Source of the DNA: Amycolatopsis sp. QT-25
GTDB lineage: Bacteria > Actinomycetota > Actinomycetes > Mycobacteriales > Pseudonocardiaceae
NCBI RefSeq assembly: GCF_029369745.1
Contig: NZ_CP120210.1
Coordinates: 2,170,001 to 2,234,000, forward strand
Length of the DNA stretch: 64,000 nucleotides
Reading direction: 5' to 3'
Part shown: piece after piece, positions 33,732 through 42,113 of the stretch
Layout: each line of letters starts with the position of its first letter
How positions within the stretch are numbered: the first letter of the stretch is position 1
Notes under the pieces: model-generated
What the model saw: only the letters and a program-made list of their open reading frames with translations
Told to the model about the DNA's origin: nothing
Databases searched by the model: none
Position numbers and translations under genes: made by a program

Positions 33732-33952
33732 CTTCGTGTCCGAGGGCGATCTTGTGTCGATTCTGACGCCTGCCCCCCTCCTAAGGTGAGATCGAGCCGT
33801 TCGTCGCCTTCGCTCTTGACTGAGACCCCGTTTGCGCGCCGGATTCGGACACAGAAGAAGCATCCCGCCAACTCGAACCCACCCCTGGCGACGGTCGGCC
33901 CCGGGCATGGGCCCCGCCTGGCCGCGCTGCCTTGCCTGAGCCGCCGAAGTAC

Positions 33953-34336
33953 CTACGTGCGCAGCTCGTGGGCGTGTGCGACAGCCCAGTCGGCCAGTGC
34001 TGAGACCGGTGTCAACAGTGATCGTCCCAAGGGCGTGAGGTCGTACTCGACGCCGGGCGGAACGGTCGCGTGCACGGTGCGCGCGACGAGATGGTCGTTC
34101 TCCAGCGCACGCAGGGTTCTGGTGAGCATGCGTTGGCTGATGCCTTCGATCGCACGGTGCAGTTCGTTGTAGCGGTGCGCCCGGCCGCCGAGCAGGACGA
34201 TGACCAACAAGCTCCAGCGGTCGCCGAGCCGATCGAAGACGGCGCCGACCGGACAGGAGCCCGGTTCGACGGCCGGCACCGGGCGCGGCAGGTCCTGTGC
34301 GAGCACCGAGGGCACACCCGTGTACGTATCGGACAT
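33953..34336 (-). CDS. HxlR-family winged-helix regulator
   Basis: 127 residues with the family start CPVGAVFDRLGDRWSLLVIVLLGG, in which the near-N-terminal cysteine can sense electrophiles, followed by FxELxRxIxGISQRMLTRTLRALE-like blocks (YNELHRAIEGISQRMLT). It represses or activates a neighbouring detoxification gene. The ATG at 34336 has AGAAGG 7 bases upstream; an earlier GTG at 34360 is less likely. It is divergent from a truncated NAD(P)-binding gene, a common HxlR target. Confidence 0.92.
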   Translation of the reverse strand: MSDTYTGVPSVLAQDLPRPVPAVEPGSCPVGAVFDRLGDRWSLLVIVLLGGRAHRYNELHRAIEGISQRMLTRTLRALENDHLVARTVHATVPPGVEYDLTPLGRSLLTPVSALADWAVAHAHELRT

Positions 34337-34383
34337 CGAAGTGCCTTCTTTCGTCTGCACGACTGGCCCTTCACGATGATGCC

Positions 34384-34800
34384 ATGACTACGAAGATCGT
34401 GATCGTCGCCGGCGGAACCACCGGCATGGGCCGCGCCACCGCGCTCGCTCGTGCGGCCCGAGGCGATCAGGTGACCGTGATCGGCCGAGCACGCCGGGAT
34501 CTGCCGGCTGCGGTGACGTTCCTGCCGGCGGATCTCTCTTCGGTCGCCGAGGTCGATCGGGTAACCGAGGAAATCGCGAACCGGCACGACCCGAAACGCC
34601 TCGTGAGTGGTGACGGCCCGGTCCTGATGCACCGCCTGCCTGGGGCATCAGCGGCTTCCGGCCGGTCAGCCGGTCACCTTGTTCGACAAGCTCGACAAGA
34701 CCGAGAACAGGGGAAGGGACTGAGGATGGCGAGTGGGTACGGTGTGGACCTTCTTCCGCCGGGTCCGTCGAGGAATCCTGAAGTGGCGGGTTCTCCATAG
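34384..34800 (+). pseudogene. Truncated NAD(P)-binding short-chain dehydrogenase, N-terminal part
   Basis: The first ~65 residues form a normal Rossmann start: KIVIVAGGTTGMGRATALARA, then FLPADLSSVAEVDRVTEEIA. After residue ~65 the sequence loses all SDR features: there is no NNAG, no serine and no YxxxK, and the frame runs on through proline/arginine-rich sequence to a stop at 138 codons. This indicates a deletion that fused the 5' part of the gene to unrelated DNA. It is divergent from the HxlR regulator, so it was probably the regulated gene. Confidence 0.7.
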
Positions 34801-35252
34801 CTCGAACGGTATTGCCGGGCGCATCTTCGCATCGTCGCTCCCTTGATCGCCCACTGTTCTTGGCCAAGAATCGTCCTATCTGGCCAGGATGGGAGGTGTC
34901 GGATGCGAAACCGTGAGTACTGAGATCCATCAAGGACCGCTGTGCGCGAAACAGCCGCACGGTGAGCTCGAAGACCGCGAGTCCGGTGCACAGGATGCCG
35001 CCCCCGGCCGCAAGGGCGACGGGGGAAGGGATGCCATCCGTCACCCGCGCCTTGTGACGGCGTGGTCACGTCATCGCAATGCGACCGGACCGAGCCGGAG
35101 GCGATGGCCGGGAACATCTTGATCGATGCGCTTCACCAGGACCGGCGCCTGTGCGGCAGTGTGTCCCGCGGCTTCGAGCCGAGCGTGCGGCGAGGTCATC
35201 GCAGGCCGCGACGCACGAAGCGGAAAGCCACGCCACCACGTTCCCCGTGTCC
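34801..35252. other. Gene-poor degenerate stretch
   Basis: No gene is supported. A minus-strand open frame near 34.7-35.0 kb begins with a hydrophobic stretch but then becomes low-complexity and has no recognisable domain. The region follows the truncated SDR and precedes the terminator of a small minus-strand gene, and reads as decayed DNA. Confidence 0.5.
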
Positions 35253-35292
35253 AGGACGACCCGGCCGCGGCAAAGGCCGGCCGGGTCGTCCT
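35253..35292 (-). terminator. 15-bp stem terminator of the ferritin-like gene
   Basis: AGGACGACCCGGCCG (35253-35267) pairs exactly with CGGCCGGGTCGTCCT (35278-35292). It begins 8 bases beyond the stop of the minus-strand gene at 35301. Confidence 0.8.
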
Positions 35293-35300
35293 GTCGCCTG

Positions 35301-35543
35301 TCAGGAGACGGCTGGTCCGGATTCCGAGCTGCCCGACAGGTCCTTCAGGAATTCATGGCACTGTTTGGCGCGCGCCGAATCCTCCTCCATGACCTTGCGG
35401 AAGAAGTCGGCGATGTCCGAGCGACCGGCGTTGTCGGCGTCTCGGACGTACTGCCCGTAGTCGTGACCAGCCTTCAGCGCGTGATACTGAACGGACACGA
35501 GGTCGTAGGTGACGTCGTCGAAACCGGTTTCACCTGTGGCCAT
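35301..35543 (-). CDS. Small helical protein, ferritin-like, 80 aa
   Basis: An 80-residue acidic protein: VTYDLVSVQYHALKAGHDYGQYV then DIADFFRKVMEEDSARAKQCHEFL in two helices. Spaced Y/H/E residues (H in QYHALKAGHDY, E in MEED, H in CHE) resemble a half ferritin-like bundle, so metal binding is possible. GGAGGAG lies 3-8 bases before the ATG, a very strong site. A dedicated terminator follows. It looks intact and expressed inside an otherwise degenerate region. Function unknown. Confidence 0.72.
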   Translation of the reverse strand: MATGETGFDDVTYDLVSVQYHALKAGHDYGQYVRDADNAGRSDIADFFRKVMEEDSARAKQCHEFLKDLSGSSESGPAVS

Positions 35544-35930
35544 AGCTCCTCCTGAACTCGGGATTCATGCGACCTGCCAACCACCGCATACCCCGCTCCA
35601 CGCCGTCGACACCTGTTCCTTCGGAGTTCGAGAAAAGACACCAGGCGGGGCAGCGTGGTGAGTCGTGGGCGCGGCCGGCGGTCGTACCGGCCTGACACCG
35701 CGCTGACGGTCCTGAGGTCGGGGAGACTCTCGATCATGCCGAAGCAGGTCCTGGCTGAGTTCCGGCTGACCACCGGACTCCGTCGCCGGCGTGAAGATCA
35801 GCTCATGTCGATGAGTGGATCTTCACCGTGTGGGCAGCCGGCAACGGTTGCGCCGCTGTGAGGACGGCCGCCGCGGCCGGGTGGCCGTGGGTCGTTGCTC
35901 CTCGCCGGACGTGGCCGATGGGCGAGGGTG
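35544..35930. other. Gene-free spacer
   Basis: 387 bases without a supported gene. Short frames on both strands lack ribosome binding sites and recognisable domains. The left end must hold the promoter of the minus-strand ferritin-like gene; no clear element was identified. Confidence 0.5.
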
Positions 35931-36722
35931 TCAGCGTTTGTAGCGCTGGCCTGCGGCGAGCTGGCCGGTGACCTTGTCGCCGCCCATGCGGCGCTGGACG
36001 GCGGCGGCCAGGCTGGGCGCGGTGCCGCCGATCAGGGCGGCCAGGCGCAGGCCCAGTGACGCCACGTCCACCTCCGCGAGATTGTGCTCGACGGCGCGCG
36101 CGGTCGCGCGCGCCACGTCCTGCGGTGACCGGGTGCCGACCCCGCGGGGCAGGGTCGCGCCGGAGTCGGCGAACATGCCCGCGTCCCGGATGAAGCCGGG
36201 GAACACCGTGGAGACACCGACGTTGTGCGGTCGCATGTCCTCGCGGAGCGCGAGGGCGAAGCCGCGCATCCCGAACTTGGTGGCGTTGTAGAGGGATGCT
36301 TGCCCGGACGCGGTCTTCCCGGACAGTGAGGAAATGAAGACCAGGTGACCGCGGCCGCGGGCGGCCATGCGTTCCCCGGCCAGCTTCGCCATCACGATGG
36401 GCGCGCGGAGGTTGACCTCCAGCGCGCGGTCGATCTCGCCGAGGGAGTAGTCGGCGAGCAGGCCCGTCGCCGGCAGCGCGGCGTTGGCTACGAGCACGTC
36501 GATCTCGCCCGCGGTGTTCAGCAGTTCTTCGATCGCGTCCCGGTCGGCCAGATCGGCGGGGATGGCCCGGCCGCCCAGTCTTTCGGCCAGCGGTTCGAGC
36601 AGGCCGGTACGGCGCCCGGTGAGCACCACCTCGCCGCCACGGGCGGTCAGTTCGACCGCCAGCGCCTGCCCGATCCCGCCGGTGGCGCCTGTCACCAGCA
36701 CCTTCGCGCCGTACAACTCCAT
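35931..36722 (-). CDS. Short-chain dehydrogenase/reductase
   Basis: 263 residues. The NAD(P) motif TGATGGIG lies near residue 12, NAALP replaces the NNAG motif, VFISSLSG has the catalytic serine, and YNATK supplies tyrosine and lysine. Arginine in LTGRRTGLL after strand 2 suggests NADP(H) preference. The ATG at 36722 has AGGAG 8 bases upstream; a GTG three codons earlier is an alternative. Substrate unknown. An AraC-family gene lies upstream on the same strand with a gap of 87 bases, and may regulate it. Confidence 0.9.
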   Translation of the reverse strand: MELYGAKVLVTGATGGIGQALAVELTARGGEVVLTGRRTGLLEPLAERLGGRAIPADLADRDAIEELLNTAGEIDVLVANAALPATGLLADYSLGEIDRALEVNLRAPIVMAKLAGERMAARGRGHLVFISSLSGKTASGQASLYNATKFGMRGFALALREDMRPHNVGVSTVFPGFIRDAGMFADSGATLPRGVGTRSPQDVARATARAVEHNLAEVDVASLGLRLAALIGGTAPSLAAAVQRRMGGDKVTGQLAAGQRYKR

Positions 36723-36809
36723 GTCACACACTCCTGTCCTGGGTGCCGTCCTCCTCCGTCGCCGGGATACCGGCGGCGGGGGCCCTGGGCCCGGCTCACT
36801 CTCGCGTGC

Positions 36810-37658
36810 TCACGGAAGCGGGTCTTGGAGAAATGTTCCCCAGGCGATCTTGTCCACCGCCAGCCACACCTGGCCTGCCGCGGCCGCCGGAGTCACGCCG
36901 CTGAACGCCAGGACGTCCCGATGCAGATGGGATTGGTCGGCATACCCGCCTTCCGCCGCGACCCTGGCCGCGTCTCCGCCCGCGGCCAGGCCGCGGGCCG
37001 CGTGGTCGAAGCGGACCAGCCTCGCGGCGCGCTTGGGAGGCACGCCGATCTGCGACCGGAATCTGGACCACAGGCGCTTACGGCTCCAACCGACCTCGGC
37101 CGCCAGTTCCTCGACCCGCGCCCGGCCACGGCTGACGGCGATCCGGTCCCAGACCCAGGCCACCTCGGGATCCACCGACGGCCCCGTCTCGCGTCGGCGG
37201 ACGAGCACAGCGTCCGCCAAGGCGAAACGGTCCTGCCACGACGAGGCTTCGCCGAGCCGCTCCCGGATCCGTGCCGCGTCCCGGCCCCATAGGTCGTCGA
37301 GGGCCACCACCGCCCGGCCCGGTTCCGCCGACCCGGCACCCAGCACGGTGTACGCGACCACGGGGGACAGACGCACCTGCACGCACTCGACGTTCCCACC
37401 CCGCACCCGAACTCCGCCGAACGCGAGCCTGGCCACCAGGCTTCCGCGCTGCCCCCGGCCATTGTCCACCACGAGCGGGCCGTCACCGAACTCCAAGACC
37501 AGCGTGACGGCCGGGTGCGGGACCGCGCGCACGTCGACCGGGCCCACGCCCCGACTGCGGAAACCTGCCATGCTGACCCCCCTCACCAGGCTGGGCCTGC
37601 ATGGCCGCGCGACTTCCCACCCAGCCACAGCCCCATACCCGCCCGCGGTCGCTCGCAT
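36810..37658 (-). CDS. AraC-family transcriptional regulator
   Basis: 282 residues. A cupin-like N-terminal domain (HPAVTLVLEFGDGPLVVDN, VRGGNVECVQVRLSP) precedes two helix-turn-helix motifs: VEELAAEVGWSRKRLWSRFR and RVAAEGGYADQSHLHRD in the C-terminal part. The WSRKRLWSRFRSQIG block is typical of the branch related to the DUF6597/AraC regulators of actinobacteria. The start is GTG or ATG near 37658; an in-frame ATG about 29 codons in is also possible. It stands upstream of the SDR gene on the same strand. Confidence 0.88.
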   Translation of the reverse strand: MRATAGGYGAVAGWEVARPCRPSLVRGVSMAGFRSRGVGPVDVRAVPHPAVTLVLEFGDGPLVVDNGRGQRGSLVARLAFGGVRVRGGNVECVQVRLSPVVAYTVLGAGSAEPGRAVVALDDLWGRDAARIRERLGEASSWQDRFALADAVLVRRRETGPSVDPEVAWVWDRIAVSRGRARVEELAAEVGWSRKRLWSRFRSQIGVPPKRAARLVRFDHAARGLAAGGDAARVAAEGGYADQSHLHRDVLAFSGVTPAAAAGQVWLAVDKIAWGTFLQDPLP

Positions 37659-37707
37659 GACCCCATGCTACGAGCGCTCCGCGCGGAATTGCGTCGAGTG
37701 AAAGGCG

Positions 37708-37965
37708 TTGAGGTCGTTGGCTTGTGGGTGGGAGTGGGGCGCTCGGGGCGAGCTGCCTCCCGGATCGGCGCGGACGGAGCTGCGCGAAGGCGTACTCCTT
37801 CTCCACTCCGAGGACGCCGTGCTGGATGCGATGGTGTCCGGCTGGGAGAAGCAACAGCGCGGTGGACGGCGGCTTCAGCGAGAACCCGTCGACGCCCGTA
37901 CGAGCGTGGTGCGTAGGGCCATCCCCCGCTTGTTGTTCAGTGGGGGAACAAGCTGCCGGTGCTGA
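37708..37965 (+). pseudogene. Remnant of a phage-type tyrosine integrase (N-terminal SAM-like part)
   Basis: The translated segment LLLHSEDAVLDAMVSGWEKQQ followed by a scrambled RLQ...EPVDARTSVVRRAI resembles the N-terminal core-binding domain of actinomycete tyrosine recombinases (x-HPEDAVLxAMxxGWxxQQxxRxL...T-x-x-R-x-x-x-VRRF). Nothing of the catalytic R-H-R-Y domain follows; the frame ends at 85 codons. It looks like the truncated end of a former integrative element. Assignment rests on this short motif only. Confidence 0.5.
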
Positions 37966-38404
37966 GCAAGTCGGTTCCGCGACGGGTGATCTCCTCCGCC
38001 GACAGGTCCTCGGTATGGGTCAGAAAGACCCAGACGTGTCCGAAGGGGTCTTTCAGCATGGCCGACCGGGCTCCGTAGAACATATCGGTCGGCGGCTGGA
38101 GCAGCGTGGCGCCCGCGCGGACGGCTTGGTCGGTGAACGCGTCCACGTCATCGACATAGACATGCAGACCCACCGTCGAGCCACCCGCGGCATCGGGAGC
38201 TTTGAAGGGTTCATCGGCGTCACCGACCATGATGGTCGAGCCCTTGATGCTGACCTCGGCATGAATGATGGTGCCTTCCGGGTCGGCGATACGGAACAGT
38301 TCGTGCCCACCGAACGCCTTGGTGTAGAACCGAATCGCCTCGGCGGCGCCGTCCACCATGAGGTGCGGAATGGCGGCATGGCGGTAACGATCGGGAACGT
38401 TCAT
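37937..38404 (-). CDS. VOC/glyoxalase-like protein (PhnB type)
   Basis: 155 residues. The PhnB-like pattern includes IPHLMVDGAAEAIRFYTKAFGG, then IHAEVSIKGSTIMVGDA, the VYVDDVDAFTDQAVRAGATL strand-helix and DPFGHVWVFLTHTEDLS. Metal-ligand positions H (AEV-preceding IHAEV) and E (HTEDL) are kept. These proteins dimerise and include glyoxalase/bleomycin-resistance relatives of unknown substrate. The ATG at 38404 has AAGGA 9 bases upstream. A possible MerR-type promoter with a 19-bp spacer lies at 38443-38473. Confidence 0.88.
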   Translation of the reverse strand: MNVPDRYRHAAIPHLMVDGAAEAIRFYTKAFGGHELFRIADPEGTIIHAEVSIKGSTIMVGDADEPFKAPDAAGGSTVGLHVYVDDVDAFTDQAVRAGATLLQPPTDMFYGARSAMLKDPFGHVWVFLTHTEDLSAEEITRRGTDLLSTGSLFPH

Positions 38405-38442
38405 TTCATGGAGTCCTTTCCGAGCACGCTTCGACCCATCCA

Positions 38443-38473
38443 ACGTAAAACCTCAACCACACTCGAAGTCAAG
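38443..38473 (-). promoter_or_regulatory. Candidate MerR-type promoter of the VOC gene
   Basis: Read on the minus strand: -35 TTGACT (38473-38468), a 19-base spacer and -10 TACGTT (38448-38443). The long spacer with a partial dyad (CTTCGAG/GGTTGAGG) is typical of MerR-family controlled promoters. No merR gene is in the window next to it. Confidence 0.4.
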
Positions 38474-38578
38474 TGGACTTTCCGTTACGACGGCTACGCT
38501 ACCTGTCCGTGTGACCTCGACCATGCTTGAACTTGTGGCGTCGCCTGCATCTACGTGAGAATGCTCGAAGGGATCAGG

Positions 38579-38785
38579 ATGCGAATCAGCACAACCTTGC
38601 CCAGGACGCAGGCCGGCGTGCCCGACATCGCGATGGCACGCCACCTTGAGGATCTCGGCTACGACGCGGTCGGCGTGGCGGGCGGCGATCTGGACGTCGC
38701 GCAGGCTCGACGCCGGCGTCGAGCCTACCGGAGCCGGCGCCACCGCGGGGAAGGTGACGCCGTCGGCCCGGCCGGATCTTCCTGA
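38579..38785 (+). pseudogene. Fragment of an LLM-class flavin-dependent oxidoreductase
   Basis: The first ~35 codons (MRISTTLPRTQAG, ARHLEDLGYDAVGVAGGD) fit the N-terminus of luciferase-like monooxygenases, with the first beta strand and the helix ending in LGYDAV. The sequence then turns into an arginine-rich frame and stops, with no further luciferase-fold blocks. GGGATCAGG precedes the ATG. It reads as a truncated gene; the assignment is from this motif only. Confidence 0.45.
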
Positions 38786-39565
38786 CTTCCTCATCGCCGG
38801 GTCACTCAAGGATCGGCGATCGTCTTTCCCCTGGGGCGGTCGTGGCGTGCGGAGTGCCGTTTTGCCGCCGATGCAGAAGTTGTCGGTCGTCTCGGCGCCG
38901 TGGATGGCGGCGATGCCGCCGAAGGTGATGATCCGCACGGGCCGGGTTTCGCCCTCCGACCGAAGAGGCGTCGACATCGTATGACGGGCGGCTCCGAGGG
39001 CGACCGGTTCGTCCGCGACGCCGGCCTGGCGATGGCTCTCACCGTCGCCGAGGTCGCGCGATCCGGGGAGATCCGGGCACGGCTGATCGCCAGGGTGGGT
39101 TCAGTCGTCCGGGACGCGAAGTGTCAGGACGACGACGTGACCTCTTGAGGGATACGGCAAAGGTGTCATGTGGGTGGCAAGTCCGTGAAGGCCTCCTTGA
39201 GGGACCCAGGGTCCCTCAAGGAGGCCTTCACGGACCAGCAAACCGTTGATGCGGTGCATATACCTCAGAGCGGCATCGACAGCAGGAAACGTCCTTTGTG
39301 GAGGGTAAGGAGCGTCGGGACTCACTTGCTGGCCCGCTGTGCCGCTGATCCCTGCATGTCATGTTCGCCTTAACCCCTCGATAGACCGGCGAAGGTGAGG
39401 CCGGGGACCGCCAGCGCCGCGGCACCCAACAGGTTCCCGGTCCGCGAATCATGCATAACGGTGGGTGCCGGTCGTGTCAAGACGAACACCACTGGATCGA
39501 GGCGCCCTGCTGGGCCGCCCGCGCCTGAGAATATTGACTGGCCGTCATCCGTCTTTGCTGCCACG
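38786..39565. other. Gene-poor stretch with palindrome
   Basis: No gene is supported across these 780 bases. A short frame from ATG 38981 to 39148 (RFVRDAGLAMALTVAEVAR) could be a helical fragment but has no family. The notable element is the 55-base palindrome at 39181-39235. The rest, up to the DUF4037 pseudogene, shows no signal I can identify. Confidence 0.5.
39181..39235. repeat. Perfect 55-base palindrome (family B)
   Basis: The 27-base arms are exact reverse complements around the central A at 39208 (GTCCGTGAAGGCCTCCTTGA... to its complement). The CCGTGAAGGCCTC core recurs at 59043-59092 and, with changes, at 49248-49298. Unlike most members it is not next to an intact gene end. Confidence 0.85.
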
Positions 39566-40638
39566 GTGGCGGACGTGACGCGATCCTTCCTGCCAGGACT
39601 CGAGCTGTCCCGACTGTTCTACATCGAGGTCGTCGCTCCGATCTTGGAGAACGCGCTCGACGACGTGCCGTACTCGGCGGCGTTGATCGGCTGGGGTTCG
39701 GAGGTGCAGGGTTTCGACACGGTGCGCTCCATCGATCACGCCTGGGGCCCGCGGATGCGGCTTTTCCTGGACAGCGAACACTTTCGTGCCCTCGGCGACG
39801 ATCTGGACGCCTGCTCGACCGCGAACTGCCGGTCGAGTTCCGCGGTTACCCGGTCCGCTTCGCCTTCCCGACGGGTGCGCCGGCCCGGCATTGGGTGGAC
39901 GTCACGGATCTGCGAGGCTTCTTCACCGAACAGCTCGGCGCCGAGCCGGACGGCGGCCTGCCGGTTTCGGCCTGGCTGACGGTGCCGGCGCAAGTCCTGC
40001 GTGAACTGACCGGTGGCGCGGTCTTCCACGACGGGGTCGGCCTGCTGAAGCCTTACCGGGAGCACCTCGCCTGGTTTCCCGACGATGTGTGGCGCTACGT
40101 CTTGGCTTGCCAATGGATGCGCTTGTCCCAGGAGGAGCCGTTCGTCGGCCGCTGCGGCGAAGTCGGCGACGACCTGGGCTCGGCCGTGGTCACCGCGCGC
40201 CAGGTGCGTGACGTGATGAGGCTGTGCCTGTTGCTGAATCGGGTGTATCCGCCGTACAGCAAGTGGCTGGGCACCGCGTTCGCGGCGCTGCCCTGCGCCC
40301 GGGAACTGACTCCTTCTCTCTCCGGCGCGCTGGCCGCGCGAAGCTGGCAGGAGAGGGAACGGCATCTTTCTCCGGCCTACGAGATCACCGCGGGGCTGCA
40401 CAACGATCTCGGTCTCACCGCGCCGCTGGAGGTGTCGGTCCGGTACTTCCACGACCGGCCGTTCCGGGTCCTCGACGCTTCCCGGTTCACCGACGCGCGT
40501 GTCTCGACCATCAGCGACCCAGCCGTCAGGGCGCTGCCGCCGGTCGGTGCGATCGACCAGTACGTCGACAGCACCGATGTGACCGACCGAGGGAACGCGG
40601 CCCTGCGCCGTCGCTATGTCGCGGGCCCCGCACTTTGA
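39566..40638 (+). pseudogene. DUF4037 protein gene with a frameshift
   Basis: Two frames together give one DUF4037 protein. Codons from GTG 39566 give FLPGLELSRLFY, SAALIGWGSEVQGFDTVRS and DHAWGPRMRLFL, a nucleotidyltransferase-like GSG...D-x-D pattern. At about 39806-39815 the reading shifts: the second frame continues LLDRELPVEFRGYPV, then DVWRYVLACQWMRL, GDDLGSAVV, YPPYSKWLGTAF and GAIDQYVDS up to the stop at 40638. One missing base in GGACGCCTGCTC would join them. The two halves have normal codon usage, so the shift is recent or a sequencing error. Function of the family is unknown. Confidence 0.82.
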
Positions 40639-40778
40639 CCGCGACCTCGTCCGCGCCGGCGAAAAGCCGGGACTCCCGTGGTGATCAGGGGCTGGACGCC
40701 GCGCTCGGGGTCGGGATCGCCGCGTTCTGCGAGCCGGACCGCGGCCGGCCGAACGGCTGCCGGCCATCTTGCCGGTGG

Positions 40779-41252
40779 CTAAATCGGCGGCTGCTGCGTC
40801 GGCGGATTCGACTGCGGGTTGGGCTGTGGGTGGCCGGGCTGGCCGTGTTCGGGCTGCGGGCTCGGGAAACCCGGCTGTGCGGCCATCGGGTGATTGCCCG
40901 GCCCTGGGTACGGCGCGACGGCCGGTTGCCGGGGCGTCCGGCCGGTTTTGAGGACCGCGATCGCGACCAGAAGCCAGGAGAGCAGCGCCGCGACGTCGAG
41001 TGGGATGCCGACACCCATGAAGATCAAGCGGATTTCGTCCGCGGTGAGCTCGTCGGACACGACCCAGGACGACAGGTTCGCCACCACGAACTGCCAGATG
41101 ATGCTCGCCACCGTGGCGACGAGCATGATGGCGAAAGCGGCCACCATCAGGCCGGAGACTCCCTTGGCGCGTCCCTTGATCGAAAAGGTCAGGCCGAGGA
41201 CTCCCACCACGAGCAGCAATACCCGGGGAACGGCCTCGATGATCGTGTACAT
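40779..41252 (-). CDS. Small membrane protein with Pro/Gln-rich tail
   Basis: 157 residues. Three hydrophobic helices (about 8-25, 35-62 and 82-105) are followed by a disordered C-terminus rich in Pro, Gln, Gly and Asn (HGQPGHPQPNPQSNPPTQQP). The topology recalls the small membrane proteins of the CD225/RDD block but no CD225 motif is present. The ATG at 41252 is set by the first helix; the ribosome binding site is weak. Function unknown. Confidence 0.7.
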   Translation of the reverse strand: MYTIIEAVPRVLLLVVGVLGLTFSIKGRAKGVSGLMVAAFAIMLVATVASIIWQFVVANLSSWVVSDELTADEIRLIFMGVGIPLDVAALLSWLLVAIAVLKTGRTPRQPAVAPYPGPGNHPMAAQPGFPSPQPEHGQPGHPQPNPQSNPPTQQPPI

Positions 41253-41350
41253 GAGGTCTGACCTGCCTTGCCTTCCACCGCTCTCGGCCGGGAAATGAGA
41301 CTCCCGTTCCACACCGTGGTGATCCTATGCGGTGAAGCCACCTCTGCGGG

Positions 41351-42094
41351 CTACTCCTGCGAATCGGCGAGCAGTTTCAGTGCGAGCGCCTTGAGTTCCG
41401 GGCTCGCCGTCGCGGCGTCGCCGGAGTCGAAGGGCGGTCGCGGGTCGTATTCGACGGCGAGCTGGATACCGCGGGCGGTTTCCTCGTTCGCCAGCAGGGA
41501 CGCGAGGTGGAGTGCGAGGTCGATGCCGGCGGAAACGCCTGCGGCGGTGACGATCTTGCCGACCTGAACGTACCGCTCGGGTACGTAGCGCACGCCGAAG
41601 GTCTTTTCCAGATAATCCGCCGACGCCCAGTACGTGGTGGCCCGTTCGCGGAGCAGCCCGGCCGCGCCGAGGATCAATGATCCGGTGCACACCGACGTGG
41701 TCCAGGTCGTGTGCCGGTGGATGCGGCGGATCCAGTCGAGCAGCACGCGGTTCTCCATGGCGGCGATCGTGCCGCGGTTGCCGGCGCCGGGAACCAGCAG
41801 CACGTCCAGCCGGTTCACCTCGGCCACCGAACGTTCCGCCAGCACCGCGACGTCGCGGGTGTCCGTGCGCACCGGGCCGCGGTGCTCGGCGATCATCGTC
41901 ACCGTCGCGCCGGGAAGCCGGGACAGCACCTCGGCCGGGCCGGTCGGATCGAGCAGGCTGAAGCCGTCGTAGAGCAGGATGCCGATCCGCGGTCCTCGGG
42001 TCTCCGCTTGAGCCGTACCGGGGGCGAGGCCGAACGCCGCGGCCGCCGCGACGCCGGTCAGTACGGTTCTGCGCGTGGTCTTCGCACTGTTCAT
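41351..42094 (-). CDS. Tat-exported DJ-1/PfpI-family protein
   Basis: 247 residues. The N-terminus TTRRTVLTGVAAAAAFGLA has a twin-arginine signal with an A-x-A cleavage site near residue 30. The DJ-1/PfpI domain follows: IGILLYDGFSLLDPTGPAEVL, VLLVPGAG and the nucleophile elbow VCTGSLILGAAGLL, where the cysteine is the usual active residue. Relatives include isonitrile hydratase and the sensor half of GlxA regulators. It lies 19 bases after the GlxA-type gene on the same strand, so the two form an operon. An exported DJ-1 domain is unusual; substrate unknown. Confidence 0.88.
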   Translation of the reverse strand: MNSAKTTRRTVLTGVAAAAAFGLAPGTAQAETRGPRIGILLYDGFSLLDPTGPAEVLSRLPGATVTMIAEHRGPVRTDTRDVAVLAERSVAEVNRLDVLLVPGAGNRGTIAAMENRVLLDWIRRIHRHTTWTTSVCTGSLILGAAGLLRERATTYWASADYLEKTFGVRYVPERYVQVGKIVTAAGVSAGIDLALHLASLLANEETARGIQLAVEYDPRPPFDSGDAATASPELKALALKLLADSQE

Positions 42095-42113
42095 GCCGCG
42101 AATTCTGGGGTGG

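Noticed and set aside
33703-33952. Possible attachment-site duplication of the tRNA-Asn 3' end
   Set aside because: No second copy of the T-arm/acceptor sequence was found in the accessory region by eye; a search over the whole genome would be needed.
38453-38977. Minus-strand open frame of about 174 codons
   Set aside because: No ribosome binding site, no family match, poor composition and overlap with the LLM fragment on the other strand.
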